Of a DNA stretch of 64,000 bases, positions 51,801 to 63,954 are shown piece after piece. The notes beneath the pieces were generated by a model. It worked only from the letters and a program-made list of their open reading frames with translations. It had not been told where the DNA came from and ran no database searches. The DNA is taken from contig UESW01005003.1 of NCBI GenBank assembly GCA_900491605.1, forward strand, positions 167,440 to 231,439, written 5' to 3'. A program made the translations under genes and the position numbers. This DNA comes from Calamus simplicifolius (taxonomy: Eukaryota; Streptophyta; Magnoliopsida; Arecales; Arecaceae). Every line of letters starts with the position of its first letter. The stretch's first letter is position 1.

Positions 51801-54800
51801 AAGTCAACTATCTTTTTCCTTGACCTTGCCCTAGAGCTAGCATCTGCTTCTAAGTTCTATTGTATAAAACATTTTGCACTCTATTTTATATCCGGCTCAT
51901 ATAAATATATAGATCAAAAGACCTTCCCAATAAATTTAAGAATGGCTCACTATCATTTATTTAGTACACTAATACTCTTTCAAACTCTCTCTCTCTCTCC
52001 CCCCCCCCCCCCAACTCTTCTCTTTTCTAAAACAGTTGACATCTCTTTGCTTGTGTTTTATTCATGATGATACCTTACCTATTCTATAAGACCAAACTTC
52101 TGGGGAGACATGCCTATATTGGTGCTTGTAAATAAGAATTCCACGTAGCTGGGGTTATATGTCATTGCAAGTGAAACTCCATTTATTGTGGTTAATTACA
52201 GATGCAATTGCCTTGATATCTAATTTCTTATTTAGTTCAATGATTACACAGTAACACAATAGTCACAAAGTCATGCTACTGCCCCAAGCTGCTGTAGTAT
52301 ACCTGTCATTCCACTGTAGGTTGTGTTACATCAGGTGGGGCAAAACATGTAGCTCGAATTACATGTAACCAGCCAGTTAAAATAAGACAAATAGCAGGAT
52401 GCAACCAGTTGCAGTCACTCGAGTTGCAACCTGGCTAGTGACAATTGTAACTACACAGGCCCTACATGGAAATTATATTAAGACATGGGCACTGTACTTA
52501 ATGCACTCGCTCCTGCTTTATGATCAGCACTTTAGGTTGCAGTGTGCAGCTGATCCATTGGAATCCTTTGTGCAATTTGCCACCTATGATTGGCCCTTCT
52601 AAATCATTTCTTTACAAGTCAAAGAATAGTCTGCAGAACAATTGAACAAAAGTGGAACGAGTTCACAAATTAGAAAACCATACCTTTTCATGTTTGTTTT
52701 TTCTTTGTCCACATTGCAGACATTCCCTGAAGTGTACAGTGTACTTTGAAGTGCATCTAAGCATAAACTTATCATCTCTCGTCGAGTTGCACTTGTGATG
52801 CAGATCTTGTCAATGGATGAGGCCTACTTGCAAATGAGCACCAGGTGTCAGGAAAGCAGGGCTTCACATGGTAAATGATAATCGCCGCTGCTGCCACCAC
52901 CAGGTTAACTTTTAGAAGATATGAATCTTGTAAATTTTTCTGTTGCCCTTTTTTGGTTACAATTTATATCATTTCACTCAGGATTCTTTTTTGAAGGATG
53001 TATATGAGATTGTATTGTGTCAGCCTATTTAATAATAAAAAGCTAACTTTTGGTGTAGATCAGGTCATTGTTTCTGGTTGTCAAGTTATGTTTGTTGTTG
53101 TGTTCAAAGTTGAAAGCTTTATTCTTTATTGTTTCGATCAAGATTCTGTATTCCTACCAAAAAAATATGATATTTTGACAGCAGTATCTTCTTAAGCACT
53201 AAATAATCTTATTGATACAATTTTTTTGCATTATTGTTGCTTCATTTGCTTCCCACTATTTTGCAGTTCTTTCAAATTGGTGTATTTAAACCATGAGAAT
53301 AAAACCGGTCTTTCCTCAGTGGTGCATGCAAAATTTCCATGTGCTTATGCTGCCATACGAGTGCAAAAGCAGCCCCCTCACTAGTTATCACTAGCCATTC
53401 TCACAGCACTGTGCATTCATATAAATCCCTTCTAGGCATGCAAATATATAATCTGAAGTAGTTCGGAGCCCAAAGCTTTATATTCCTAAAACTCTTGCCA
53501 ATAATTTTTTTTCTTCAGAGAAAGAGAGGAAAAAAAAAAACTATGGTCATTATGTAACCCCAACTTTTTGCTAGCTGTGATCTGAGTTAGGGATTCCTTC
53601 ATTTTAACTTGTACAGGTTCTCTTATCATGGCCGCCTATTGAAACATAACAGCATTTCTATCACTACCAAATTCCTTATCGAAGTTCAAGGATCCTCCCT
53701 TAATTCCTTGTTCTTGAAAAAGCTTTTAGCATCGCTGATTTATCTGTCATTTTTTTTTGCTGCCTGGGCCTGTTAAAGAGAGATAATATCTCGAAAAATT
53801 CATATCATTTGAACTCTTATTTGTCATTGACATCTTGCAGGGGAACGGTTAACGCTACTTCACTAGAAGTCACGAATCTCATTCATGATCAGATCATCAA
53901 ATGATAAAGATTTTCTAAAAAAGCTTATCTTTAAAGAAAAATCTATTTCATCATTCAAGAAAAAACTTGTTATTTGAAGTGCCTTCATGATCCAACTTTC
54001 CACCATAAGAACCCCATTTCTAACTTTTTGTATAAGTTGATCTAAATTCTGATTTAAGGTATAAGAAAACAAAATGGAAGGGAAAATTGTGGCAAAAATG
54101 AAAATAAAAAAAACCCCATTTATGAATTTCATTACATGATAGGGTATACGCTTCGTTTCATCATTATCACCATTAACATCATCATTATGTAGATATGTAT
54201 GTATGCTTATATATGTATATATACATGAATGCAAATATATATGTATGTATGTATACATGCATGCATGCTCATTAGATGCAAAGATTGGTATATGTGAAAT
54301 TTTATTTTTATTCAAATTTTTAAGCTTACTTTTGTTTTGATATACCTTCTCTTAGAAATGGAAAGTTTTTTGGTGCCTAAATTAATGGATAGATGCCAAC
54401 AAGTAGGATACATGTTACATCAATCATGCTTTCATATTTGAATATTAATTTATCATCTATAACATAAATTGCATTTACTCTAGCTTGTTATAATTTAATT
54501 ATAAATGTAATAATAAAATTGACTCATATTCTACATGAAAATTTTGAAAAATGGTAACTTCAAGATAATTATAATATACGATATGGTATTTAGATTATTG
54601 GTTAATATTACTGTCTCTCAACCATTATTCTGGATCTATCAATCATGATTGATGTGAACCTTCATGATCTTTGATAGTGTCAGAGCCATCTTCTTATGTG
54701 GGCTCAGGTATCCAACCAAAGTATTTCATTGTTGTTGCTCAAATTTTTAATAATAAAATTTGATAATAAAGTTTTTTTAAAAACTAGAAGCTTATTAATT

Positions 54801-55130
54801 ATTAAAATTAATATTAAAAAATTAACTTTGATTTTGACAAATTAATTTCTTAAAAAAAATTCTTTGATAAAAATACTAGACAACTTAATGCACTTTCTAC
54901 CATAATTACCTCAAAGCACTTCAATCTATTTGACATTTTGAATTCCTGATGGCCCTAAAAATTCTTCTCTTTGACTCATTAATGGATGTTATTTTATGCA
55001 TTTATTTCTTATCTTACAACTATACTTCTAAATATCTAATACATTATAAGTGGTATGGTATTGCATCCATGGAAATTCACATGCGAATTTTTATCCATTG
55101 ATGATGCATGTGTAAATTAACACATGGTGT
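48801..55130. other. Long non-coding stretch, no gene recognised
   Basis: This region starts with the probable FRS 3' UTR. It has no gene-sized frame on either strand. It contains a (CT)n-(C)n run at about 51985-52012, a TAGGGGTGGCAA hAT-type terminus at 50605, and ATGT/ATAC microsatellites at about 54185-54270. A minus-strand frame at 53863-54315 runs through the microsatellite and has no recognisable domain. Unrecognised old transposon remnants are likely. Confidence 0.6.
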
Positions 55131-56296
55131 TGATGCTGGATCACCAGATTTCTTTCTTGTTACGAGATCTCTTTCTGAAGGAAGAAGAAGGTCCCTTACC
55201 GCACTCTCCCCCCTCTCTCTTATCCTCTCCTTTTTCTCTTTTTTTTTTTTCTTTTTTTTTTTAGTTCAGGAGGTCCACGCGTAGGGTGAACATTCGTCCT
55301 CCATTTGCCTCTGCTACGTGGTCATTCATCGATAATTAATAATAAAGGTATTAAGAAACTTGCTCACGAAGATAAGGGTTTTCATGATGACCTTGATTAT
55401 CCCAAGGGAATGTCAGGGTTAGTGGGGATGTCAGAGTCAGAGAAAAGGTATCTGGCTCTAAAATAGGAGTTTAGTATCTCCTTTTTCTAGATAAACGGCG
55501 GTGTTTCAGTGTTTGTCTTATTCGAATCATTTAAAGCGTCATGATGCTTAATGATCCTCGGTTTCTGTTCCGAATATGATGGTTTATCATGTTTAGTGGT
55601 TCTGATATAAGAATCATTCTAAAATTGGGGGCCGTCTAGGTCTAGGGGCCACCTAGGACCAGGAGACCGCTTAGGACCGGGGGCCGCCCAGACTCTGGGG
55701 GCCGCCCAGGACTAGGGGTCGTCCAGATCCTGGGGGCCGTCCAGGATTAGGGGCCGTCCAGATCTTGGGAGGCCGCCCAGGAATAGGGGCCACCCAGATC
55801 TAGGGGTCGTCCAGGACTATGGGCCGTTCGGACTCTGGGGGCCGCCTAGGACTGGGGGCCGCCCAGACTCTGGGGGCCGTCAGAACTGGGGGCCGCCTAG
55901 GACTGGGGGCCGCCTAGAATCTGGGGGCCGTCCAGGACTGGGGGCCGCCCAGACTCTGGGGGCCGTCCAGGACTAGGGGCCATCCAGAACTGGGGGCCAC
56001 CTAGGCTATGGGGGCTGCCTAGGACTGGGGGCCGCCTAGGATCTGGGAGCCACCTAGGAATAGGGGTCATCCAGACTCTGGGGACCGTCCAGACTCTGGG
56101 GGCCGCCCAGGGCCGGGGGCCGCCCAGACTCTGGGGGCCGCCTAGGCCATGGGGGCCGCCTAGGGATAGGAGCCACCCAGACTCTTGGGGCCGTTCAGGA
56201 CTGGGGGCCGCCCAGACTCTGGGGGCCGCCCAGGACTAGGGCTTTTTATTTTCTAACTGTATTATTTACTAACTATTTTATTTATTATCTATATCA
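55131..56296 (-). repeat. Element B 3' LTR
   Basis: The + strand left edge TGATGCTGGATCACC resembles the element C edge TGATGACGCTCGATCACC. The right edge is ATATCA followed by TATGCCCTTTCGCCC, which on the minus strand is a polypurine tract (GGGCGAAAGGGCATA) next to TGAT. The second LTR is outside the window, so borders rest on these signals. Confidence 0.7.
55635..56245 (-). repeat. GC-rich minisatellite in the element B LTR, units of about 18-20 bp
   Basis: Alternating units of the type GGGGGCCGCCCAGACTCT and GGGGGCCGCCTAGGACT are repeated about 30 times with many small variants. It occupies the start of the LTR in element direction, like the arrays in the LTRs of A and C, but with unrelated unit sequence. 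Confidence 0.95.
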
Positions 56297-56522
56297 TATG
56301 CCCTTTCGCCCATGTTCCTTGTATTCAGGTGTGTTGCGCACGTGCAAGGGAGAAGGGCGGAAAAATTCGAATTTCAAAAATTCAGCACATGATAAGTATT
56401 GTTTCGAGAAAAGGAAGAAAGAAGGGAGGCACATATCTCTAAGAGGATAGTGTCTTTTCGTTTGTCCGGCTCCACTGGGGGACTGCCACGTGTCTTTGCG
56501 GTGCTCGAGGCGTTGCGTCCGA

Positions 56523-56530
56523 TATATAAT
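56523..56530 (+). promoter_or_regulatory. TATA-like box of the element B antisense gene
   Basis: TATATAAT lies 118 bp upstream of the ATG at 56648 and outside the LTR, in the same relative place as TATAAAAGG in element A. A G run follows directly. Confidence 0.5.
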
Positions 56531-56647
56531 AAAAAAGGGGGGGGGGTCGTCCCCTCCATCCTTAATCTTTTATTTTGTGTATCCTTCTGCGATTTTATCT
56601 CTTCAAGCCCAGGTTAGTCGACTTCTTCTTCTCCCTTTCTCTCTTTT

Positions 56648-58976
56648 ATGGATCCTTCCCAAGATAGGAAAGCTAAGGGCCCCATGGTTGAGTCCCCCCG
56701 AGAGGAGATTCTTCAAGTGCGTCGACAGGCCCTTGGAGGGGTAGTCATCCGTGGGGACCAACCTGTTGCTCGGTCCATGCAGCCTGTGCCTAGGTTGTTA
56801 TCCTAGTCCCCTAGGGTTTCCTCCTCGTCTACCAGTCGTGAGGTAGGGCCTCCCGTGATTGCTTCCAAATCGGCCAGGCCGGTAGATGTCGCCTCTGTTA
56901 CATCCTCCCAAGATCTTAGGAACCTTAGGGCTCAGTTCGGATCCCTAGTGACATTCGGCTCTCCGTTCCCCTCCCTGAGGATAGGGTCACCCTAGCGCGA
57001 CCAGGAAAGGTCGCGTTGTATGAAGAGTTTTTCAAGGGCGGTCTACGGCTGCCCTTACATCCTTTTTTCGTAAACTTATTGAACAGGTATCACCTTATTC
57101 CCGCACAGCTTACCCCTAATTTTATTCGTGTCATTTTTTCATTTCTAGTACTTTGTTCCTTTCATGGAGCTTCCGCTCGACTTTCTTTATTTAGGGCATT
57201 ATATAGGATTCGAAATCCGGTTAGGGATGGGTGGTGGAGCTTCGCATCGAGGCCCAAAAGGGTCCTTAAGCTTAACCTTCCTTCTAAAATTAAAGGGTGG
57301 AAGTCTCGATTTTTTTACGCACACTTGGAGGGATTGGGTGTAGATTGGGGTATTCCGGATACCAGTTCTAACCAGAACTCGAGTGTTGATGAGAGAGACC
57401 GTGAGCTTTTCAACACTCTGATTTCTACTATCATTCCTCCCAGTAAGGAATTGCTATCGGAGGATAATCTCCGGGAGATTGCGTTCGTGCCGGTGTCGCT
57501 GGCTGCAGTGCCCGGTGAGCCCGAAGAATTTTTTCTTTTTTCTTATTGTTATATTTGTAGCTAATATATTTGGTATCTTCTTTTTAGCTAACCATATGCT
57601 TACTACATTGCAGCAATGAAGTTTTCTCAAGACTCACTGATATCGGGCCTTCGAAAGAGAGAAGGGAGCGATCGTGGCGCGGCAGGGAATGAGCCTAAAA
57701 GGCCCCGCCAGTCAGAATCGGGTTATCGGGCCCAGCCTCCCGCGGCTCTTCCCGAAGCAACCCTGATAGAAGACAGAGAGGGAGAGATAAGTCCTCCAAA
57801 GGGGATCCCGATAGGAGATCCCATTGAGGGGGGCCTTCCGGCAGTCGCCCCATCTTTCACTAAGGGCGCTGGGGGATCGGTAGGGAGCGTGGAAGCAGTC
57901 GAAATTGATTTGCCAGGCCCGTCATCGTTAAAGGAAGCAGGCGTTCTTGCCCCCGCTCCCTCAGATGCTTTGAGAAGTCCATCTCCACCTTCTCAACCGC
58001 CTAACCTGGGCGCTGGATATAAAAGTTGCCTATCGGAGACAATTCTCAAACTTTCAATCCTGCCCAGGTTTCAGGAAAAAATGAGGAAGATATCACAAGA
58101 GGAGTCATTTGACACTGTGTTCACAGCCGCGCTTCAGGTAGAGCTACGACCTTTTCCTTTTGTGATTATCGAGTTCGGGTATTCACCAAATGTATTTTGC
58201 AGCTGTCTAATGGCCTTTTTGTGCTGCGCGAAGACCTGAACAAGGCCAAGTCTCGCAGTGTGAGCTTGGACAAAGAGTTGGTGGAGACGAAGGCCCGAGA
58301 GTCAAAGCACTACATGACCTTCGGGTCATCCAGGAGGATTATCGGACCTGGCGGGGAAGGGCGGAAAAGGAGCTGCGGAGCTTAGACGCCCAACTATCTG
58401 AGGTCCGGGCGAAATTGCTGCCAACAGAAGAAAGGTTGAAGGAGACCACTCTCAGGCTAGAACATACTGAAAATCGAGCAGACAACGCGGAAGCCGCGGC
58501 TCGCGATGCTGTAGAAAAATTGGTTCTAGCCGAGAGAGACGCTAAGGAAGCTCTGGACAGGGTCGCAACAGTGATGATGGAGGCCCGGGAGAGGATAACT
58601 GCGGCCGAGGCCAAAGCTCAAGAAAAAGTGGCCGCGGCCGAAGCCAAAGCCCAAGAAAAGGTGGCCGCGGCCGAAGCCAAAGTCCGGGAGGCTATTAAGG
58701 AGTACAAGGGCTCTTCAGGACTTTGCGTCGGAGCTTCACGAGGCCGCCCTGGACGCCTTTATTCAGGGTTTTGAAAGGTGTAAACGGAGGTTAGCCCGAC
58801 ACTTTAACTTAGAAAACCTTGAACGTTTCCGACCGCGGATGACGAAGAGACCTCTGATATGGAGGTCGAAGGTGTGGCGGATGGAGTGGTGACGATCAAG
58901 ATTCCGCTGCAGAGATGCCATCGTTGAGGAGCCGGCTTCTGATCCAATCACTGAGAAGGAGCATCCCGAAGACTGA
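56648..58976 (+). pseudogene. Element B antisense gene with 'putative gypsy type transposon' domain and coiled coil
   Basis: ATG 56648 (MDPSQDRKAKGP). A domain at about 57010-57510 matches the 'putative gypsy type transposon' family (FFKGGLRLPLHPFF, GWWSF, LPSKIKGWKSRFFY). Introns 57515-57613 (GTGAGC...TTGCAG) and 58138-58202 (GTAGAG...TTGCAG) match those in element A. The middle is Pro/Ser-rich with basic patches. From about 58203 a coiled coil follows with AEAKAQEKVAA repeated. It ends with an acidic tail (stop at 58974-58976). A stop near 56802 and frameshifts near 56950, 58320 and 58720 break it. Function unknown; the family is reported only from plant retrotransposons as far as I know. 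Confidence 0.75.
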
Positions 58977-59344
58977 TAGAGGATGTCTAGGTTCATCTTG
59001 ATTTTAGCTTGGCTTTTCTATTCTTGACTTGGTCCTTTAAAGGACTTCTTTTTGTAACTAATATCAGTTCATTGTCGATACCTTATAAAATTTTACAATG
59101 AATTGACTTTGAATGAGTAGATGCCACTTTTTGTTTATTTGATGTTACTTAATGTTCCATCTGCTTGATTCCTGATTCCTACCTATGGATTAGGAGATCC
59201 GTCCACGAGTTGACATTAAGTCCGAATCTCGGGGTCGCTTTCTGGTGTGTCGTATCAGGATGTAAGTCCTAGAACTTCGATAAGGTAGTTTAGGGGCCCC
59301 TGCGGGGGAGCTAATCCTGGGTTCGAGGAGGCACGATGCCCTTA

Positions 59345-59985
59345 GGATTGTGGGGCCATTTGGCCCTTTTGCAGAATTGTATCTCGAGGGTAACCGAGTA
59401 TCTGCCTATGGACGTGACTCAAAACCGTCTAAGTCGAGGCCGCTTGAGTCAAGGACTTAAACCTCCTCAGGAGTAAGTTATACCGGCTTGGGGGTGTCCT
59501 TTGGACTGTAGGGCCGCCGAGCTGCCTATTCACTGGGGAACGTGATTCGGGGCCGCTTAAGTCATGGACTTGAACCTCCTCAGGGGTAGGTTATACCGGC
59601 CTGGGGGTGTCTTTGGACTGTAGGGCCGCCGAGCTGCTTACCCACTAGGGAACGTGATTCGGGGCCGCTTAAGTCATGGACTTGAACCTCCTCAGGGGTA
59701 GGTTATACCGGCCTGGGGGTGTCCTTTGGACTGTAGGGCCGCCGAGCTGCTTACCCGCTGGGGAACATGATTCGGGGCCGCTTAAGTCACGGACTTGAAC
59801 CTCCTCAGGGGTAGGTTATACCGGCCTGGGGGTGTCCTTTGGACTGTAGGGCCGCCGAGCTGCTTACCCGCTGGGGAACGTGATTCGGGCCGCTTAAGTC
59901 ATGGACTTGAACCTCCTCAGGGGTAGGTTATACCGGCCTGGGGGTGTCCTTTGGACTGTAGGGCCGCCGAGCTGCTTTGAAGAAT
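59345..59985 (-). repeat. 113-bp tandem array in the element B 3' region, about 5.5 copies
   Basis: The marker GGGCCGCCGAGCTGC starts at 59511, 59623, 59736, 59849 and 59961, giving a period of 112-113 bp. The last four copies are nearly identical. The first, at about 59345-59455, is strongly diverged. It sits between the pol stop and the antisense gene, exactly where A and C have their 24-bp array. Confidence 0.95.
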
Positions 59986-60047
59986 CGTCTACAAAAATAC
60001 GCGTTCAAATATGCAGGCTTATTTAATATTTGGGTAAATACATTACA

Positions 60048-61494
60048 TTATTGGTAGTATGGCCGAAGATTATCTGCGTTCCACGTTCGGGGGATTAGTT
60101 GTCCATTTAGATCTTCAAGTCGGTATGCTCCACGGTGAAGGACTTCTCCTATCCGGTAGGGCCCTTCCCAGTTCGGAGACAATTTGCCCCCTTCTGTTGG
60201 TTTGGACACCGAAGCCTTTCTCAGAACCAAATCTCCCTGACGGAAGCTCTTCGAGCGGACGCGGGTATTATAATACCTCGCATCCGCTGCTGGTAGGCCG
60301 CCATCTTAATTCGAGCTCGATCTCTTGCTTCATCAATGAGGTCAAGATTGGCTCTTAAATTAGGGAGGTTGTCCACTTCGTCATATGTTTCCACTCGACT
60401 ACTCGGTAAGCCAATTTCGACGGGAATAACAGCTTCAGAACCGAAAACCAGATTGAATGGTGTTTCTCCTGTTGGTGTTCTGGGAGTTGTGTGGTATGCC
60501 CAGAGTACACTAGGGAGCTCTTCTACCCACCTTCCTTTGGACGTATCCAATCTGGTCCTTAGTCCCCGCAATATCATGCGATTTGTAACCTCAGCCTCTC
60601 CATTAGATTGTGGATGGCCGACGAGGCGAATCGCTGCGTGATGCCGAGATCAGCACAAAAAGTCCGGAAGGTGTTATTGTCGAACTGTCGGCCGTTATCA
60701 GTGATGAGAGTATGTGGTATGCCGTATCGACAAATAATGGCCTTCCAGAAAAAGGTTTTGACCTTGGCTTCAGTAATCCTAGCGAGTGCTTCGGCTTCGA
60801 CCCATTTAGTGAAATAATCAACGGCGACTAGTAGGAATTTTCGCTGTCCTGACGCCGGAGGGAAAGGGCCGAGGATGTCCATGCCCCACTGAGCGAAAGG
60901 CCAGGGAGCAGAAAGAGAGTTTAACTGGGAAGATGGTTGCCGCTGAATGCAGGCGTACCGTTGGCATTGATCACATCTTTTCACTAGTTCGGTTGCATCC
61001 TCCTGCATGGTGAGCCAATAATATCCTTGTCGGAGGGCCTTGCGTGCTAGATACTGGCCTCCTGAGTGATTCCCACAGATGCCTTCATGAATTTCCCTAA
61101 GGATATAATCCGCATCGACCGAGTTAACACACTTGAGGAGAGGCTGAGAGAAGGATCTCTTGTAGAGTTGCCCTTCTAGCAGTATAAATTTAGAAGCCCT
61201 CCGCTTGAGCAGCTTAGCTTCCTCATGATCAACTGGGAGAACGCCGTCCTTCAAATACCGGATATAGGATTCCATCCAGGTTTCCCCTTGGATAATGGGC
61301 AAAGCTTCTTCAGCAGCTTCGATACTAGGTGCTTCCAGGTACTTGATGTAGGTTTTGCCCATGGCGCCATCCATTGAGGTAGCAAGTCGGGCTAACATAT
61401 CAGCCCTAGCATTTTCACCTCTGGGTATATAGCTAATGGTGAAGTGATCTAACAAGGGAATTAATAGTTTGACCTTGTTTAGATATTGGGACAT
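60048..61494 (-). pseudogene. Element B pol: RNase H end and integrase, frameshifted
   Basis: The frame 61494-60574 has the second RNase H end (YIPRGENARADMLARLA), the HHCC finger (HEGICGNH, CDQCQ) and the DDE core (MDILGPF, TDNGRQFD). One frameshift at about 60600 disrupts the region carrying the catalytic Glu. The C-terminal part continues at 60577-60221 (WVEELPSVLWAYHTTPRTP) and, after a second shift near 60230, ends at 60048 (GPYRI...WNADNLRPYYQ). It would integrate the cDNA, and this copy is inactive as it stands. Confidence 0.9.
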
Positions 61495-61560
61495 GATAGG
61501 GTCCCGAGCTTCATACTCCCCTGCTACATGGGCGAAAATAAGCTGCGAGTCAGTGAAAGC

Positions 61561-63954
61561 TCAGAGATTCTTGATTCCCATCCCATGCGCTAGTTTGATT
61601 CCGGTCAGCAAAGCTTCATATTCAGCTTGATTGTTGGTGGCTTCAAAGAGGAAACGAAGAGCATACTCCAGTACCGCGCCTTCTGGACTAGCGAGAATGA
61701 GACCAACTCCGCTCCCCTGTGAGTTAGAGGCTCCGTCGACGTGGAGGACCCATGCTTTATCATCCTCCTCATCAGCATCTAAAAGGATCCGGGGGAATTC
61801 TTCTTGATGTTCCTCAGACCAAGTGCACTCTACTAAGAAATCAGCCAAGACCTGGGATTTCAGGGATGCTCTGGGCTGAAATGATAAGTCGAATTCCCCT
61901 AATTTGATGGCCCACTTGGCTAACCGGCCAGAAGTGTCTGGTCGTGACAAAATGGCTCTGAGAGGTTGATCAGTGAGGACGACTATAGGATGAGCTTGGA
62001 AGTAGGGTCTAAGTCGTCGGGCGGAGACGAATAAAGCAAAAATGACCTTCTCCGTTTTGGAATACCTCTCTTCTGCACCATGAAGTACTTTGCTGGTATA
62101 ATATACAGGCCTTTGAACGGCATGGTCGCCGACACGCACCGGGACGGAACTAACGGCCTCTAAGGAAGCCGCAAGATAGAGGAAGAGCTTCTCTCCTTCT
62201 TCTGGTTTAGACAACAGGGGCGGTGTGGACAAGAACTCCTTAAGTTCTTCAAAAGCTTGTTGACAGTCTTTTGTCCATTCGAAGCCATCTGCTTTACGCA
62301 AGACCTTGAAGAAAGGTAGACACCTCTCGGCTGATCTTGACAAAAACCGGCTTAATGCTGCTATCCTTCCGGTGAGTTGTTGCACCTCTTTTTTACACAT
62401 AGGCCGTCTCATATTGAGAATGGCCTGAATTTTCTCTGGGTTTGCTTCAATCCCACGCCGGGTAACTAAGAAACCCAAGAATTTCCCTGCAGTAACTCCA
62501 AATGCACATTTGCGTGGGTTGAGCTTTATTCTATGGAGCCGGAGGTTGTGGAAAGTCTCCTGCAGGTCGGCGACATGGTCAGTGGTACAGGTGCTTTTTG
62601 TCAACATATCATCTACATATACTTCCATGTTGCGGCCGAGCTGGTCTTTAAAAACTTTGTTCATCAGCCTCTGATAGGTAGCTCCTGCATTCTTCAACCC
62701 GAAGGGCATTACTCTATAACAATAAATGCCCTTCTCAGTGATAAAAGAAGTATGCTCTTCATCTGAGGGGTCCAATTTTATCTGATTATACCCTGAGAAG
62801 GCATCCATGAAGCTAAGGAGTTCATAACCAGAAGTTGAATCCACTAACTGGTCGATCCGTGGCAACGGAAAACTGTCCTTGGGACAAGCTTTGTTAAGAT
62901 CGGTGTAATCGATGCATATTCTCCATCCTCCGCTAGCTTTCCGAACCATGACCACATTGGCTAGCCAATCAGGATATTGTGCCTCCCGAATATGACCGGC
63001 CATGAGCAATTTATCTACCTCCTCGTCAATGACCTTCTGCCGCTCAGAGGCGAAACTCCTTTTCTTCTGGCGGACAGGGCGGCAGCTTGGGTTGATATTA
63101 AGTTGATGAATAATCACCTCCGGAGGAATCCCGACCATGTCCGTCACTTTCCAGGCGAAGACATCTGCATTTGCTGATAAGAAGGCTAGGAGCTTATCCC
63201 TGACTTCAGGGAAGAGAAGCTCACCGATTTGTACGATCTTAGTGGGATCATCTCCCAGGGGATAAGATATCAGAAGCTCCGCTGGCTCTCCTCTCCGCTC
63301 GACTTCTCTAGGGTCAAACGACTCGGCAACCGGAGGAACTTTAGCCGTCTGGGGACTAGGGGCTAGATGATAGCAGGGTCTAACCGAGTCTACCTCTCCA
63401 TGCATCACACCAACTCCTTGGTTGGTAGGGAACTGCACCAGTAGGCGCTTGGTAGATATGACTGCATCTAACGTATTCAAGCCGGGGCGGCCAAGAATGG
63501 CGTTGTAAGCCAGGGGGACCCGAACTACCAGAAAATCCAGCATTACCGTGCTTTGACATGGCGGCGATCCTGCCGTGGCTGGTAAAGTAATCTCGCCTTC
63601 CACTCGTATAAAGTCTCCAGTAAAACCGACCAGAGGGACGGCTATGGGCCGAAGAGAATCCAGAGGTAAATTCATCCGAAGAAATGCATCATAAGTAAGC
63701 ACATTAGCGGAGCTCCCACTGTCGATTAAGATTCTTTTTACAGGATGCCTAGCGACCGTCATCGAAACAACGACGCTATCATCTTTTACAACATTACCCC
63801 CCGCTATATCTCCCCCAGAAGGGATTACATCATCTAGCTCATCCCCTCCCCTTGGTCTCTTAGAAGATGAGGCTCTTCCGTGGGAAATCATGCCCACCAT
63901 CCGTTCTGTTGGGGTGTTATCAATGTTAGCTTGAGCGGAAGGAGGTCCCATCAA
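61561..63954 (-). pseudogene. Element B pol: protease, reverse transcriptase, RNase H, second RNase H
   Basis: A frame of 797 codons is uninterrupted: aspartic protease (LIDSGSSANVL near 63730), RT with FMDAFSGYNQI near 62815 and YVDD near 62615, and RT-linked RNase H (LYLAASLEAV, VYYTSKVLHG). A second RNase H follows (VLHVDGASNSQGSGVGL near 61740, NNQAEYEALL near 61630). It ends at a TGA at 61561 just before AFTDSQL, which looks like a CGA-to-TGA change. The true polyprotein start is to the right of the window. The dual RNase H places it in the Tat lineage. Confidence 0.9.

Noticed and set aside
53863..54315. 150-codon minus-strand frame
   Set aside because: Runs through a microsatellite (repeated YIHIY-type peptide), with no domain and no splice or promoter support.
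59345..59985. Regularly spaced direct repeats that could be mistaken for a CRISPR array
   Set aside because: The 113-bp units are contiguous with no unique spacers, and the setting is a plant retrotransposon. The same holds for the other arrays in the window.
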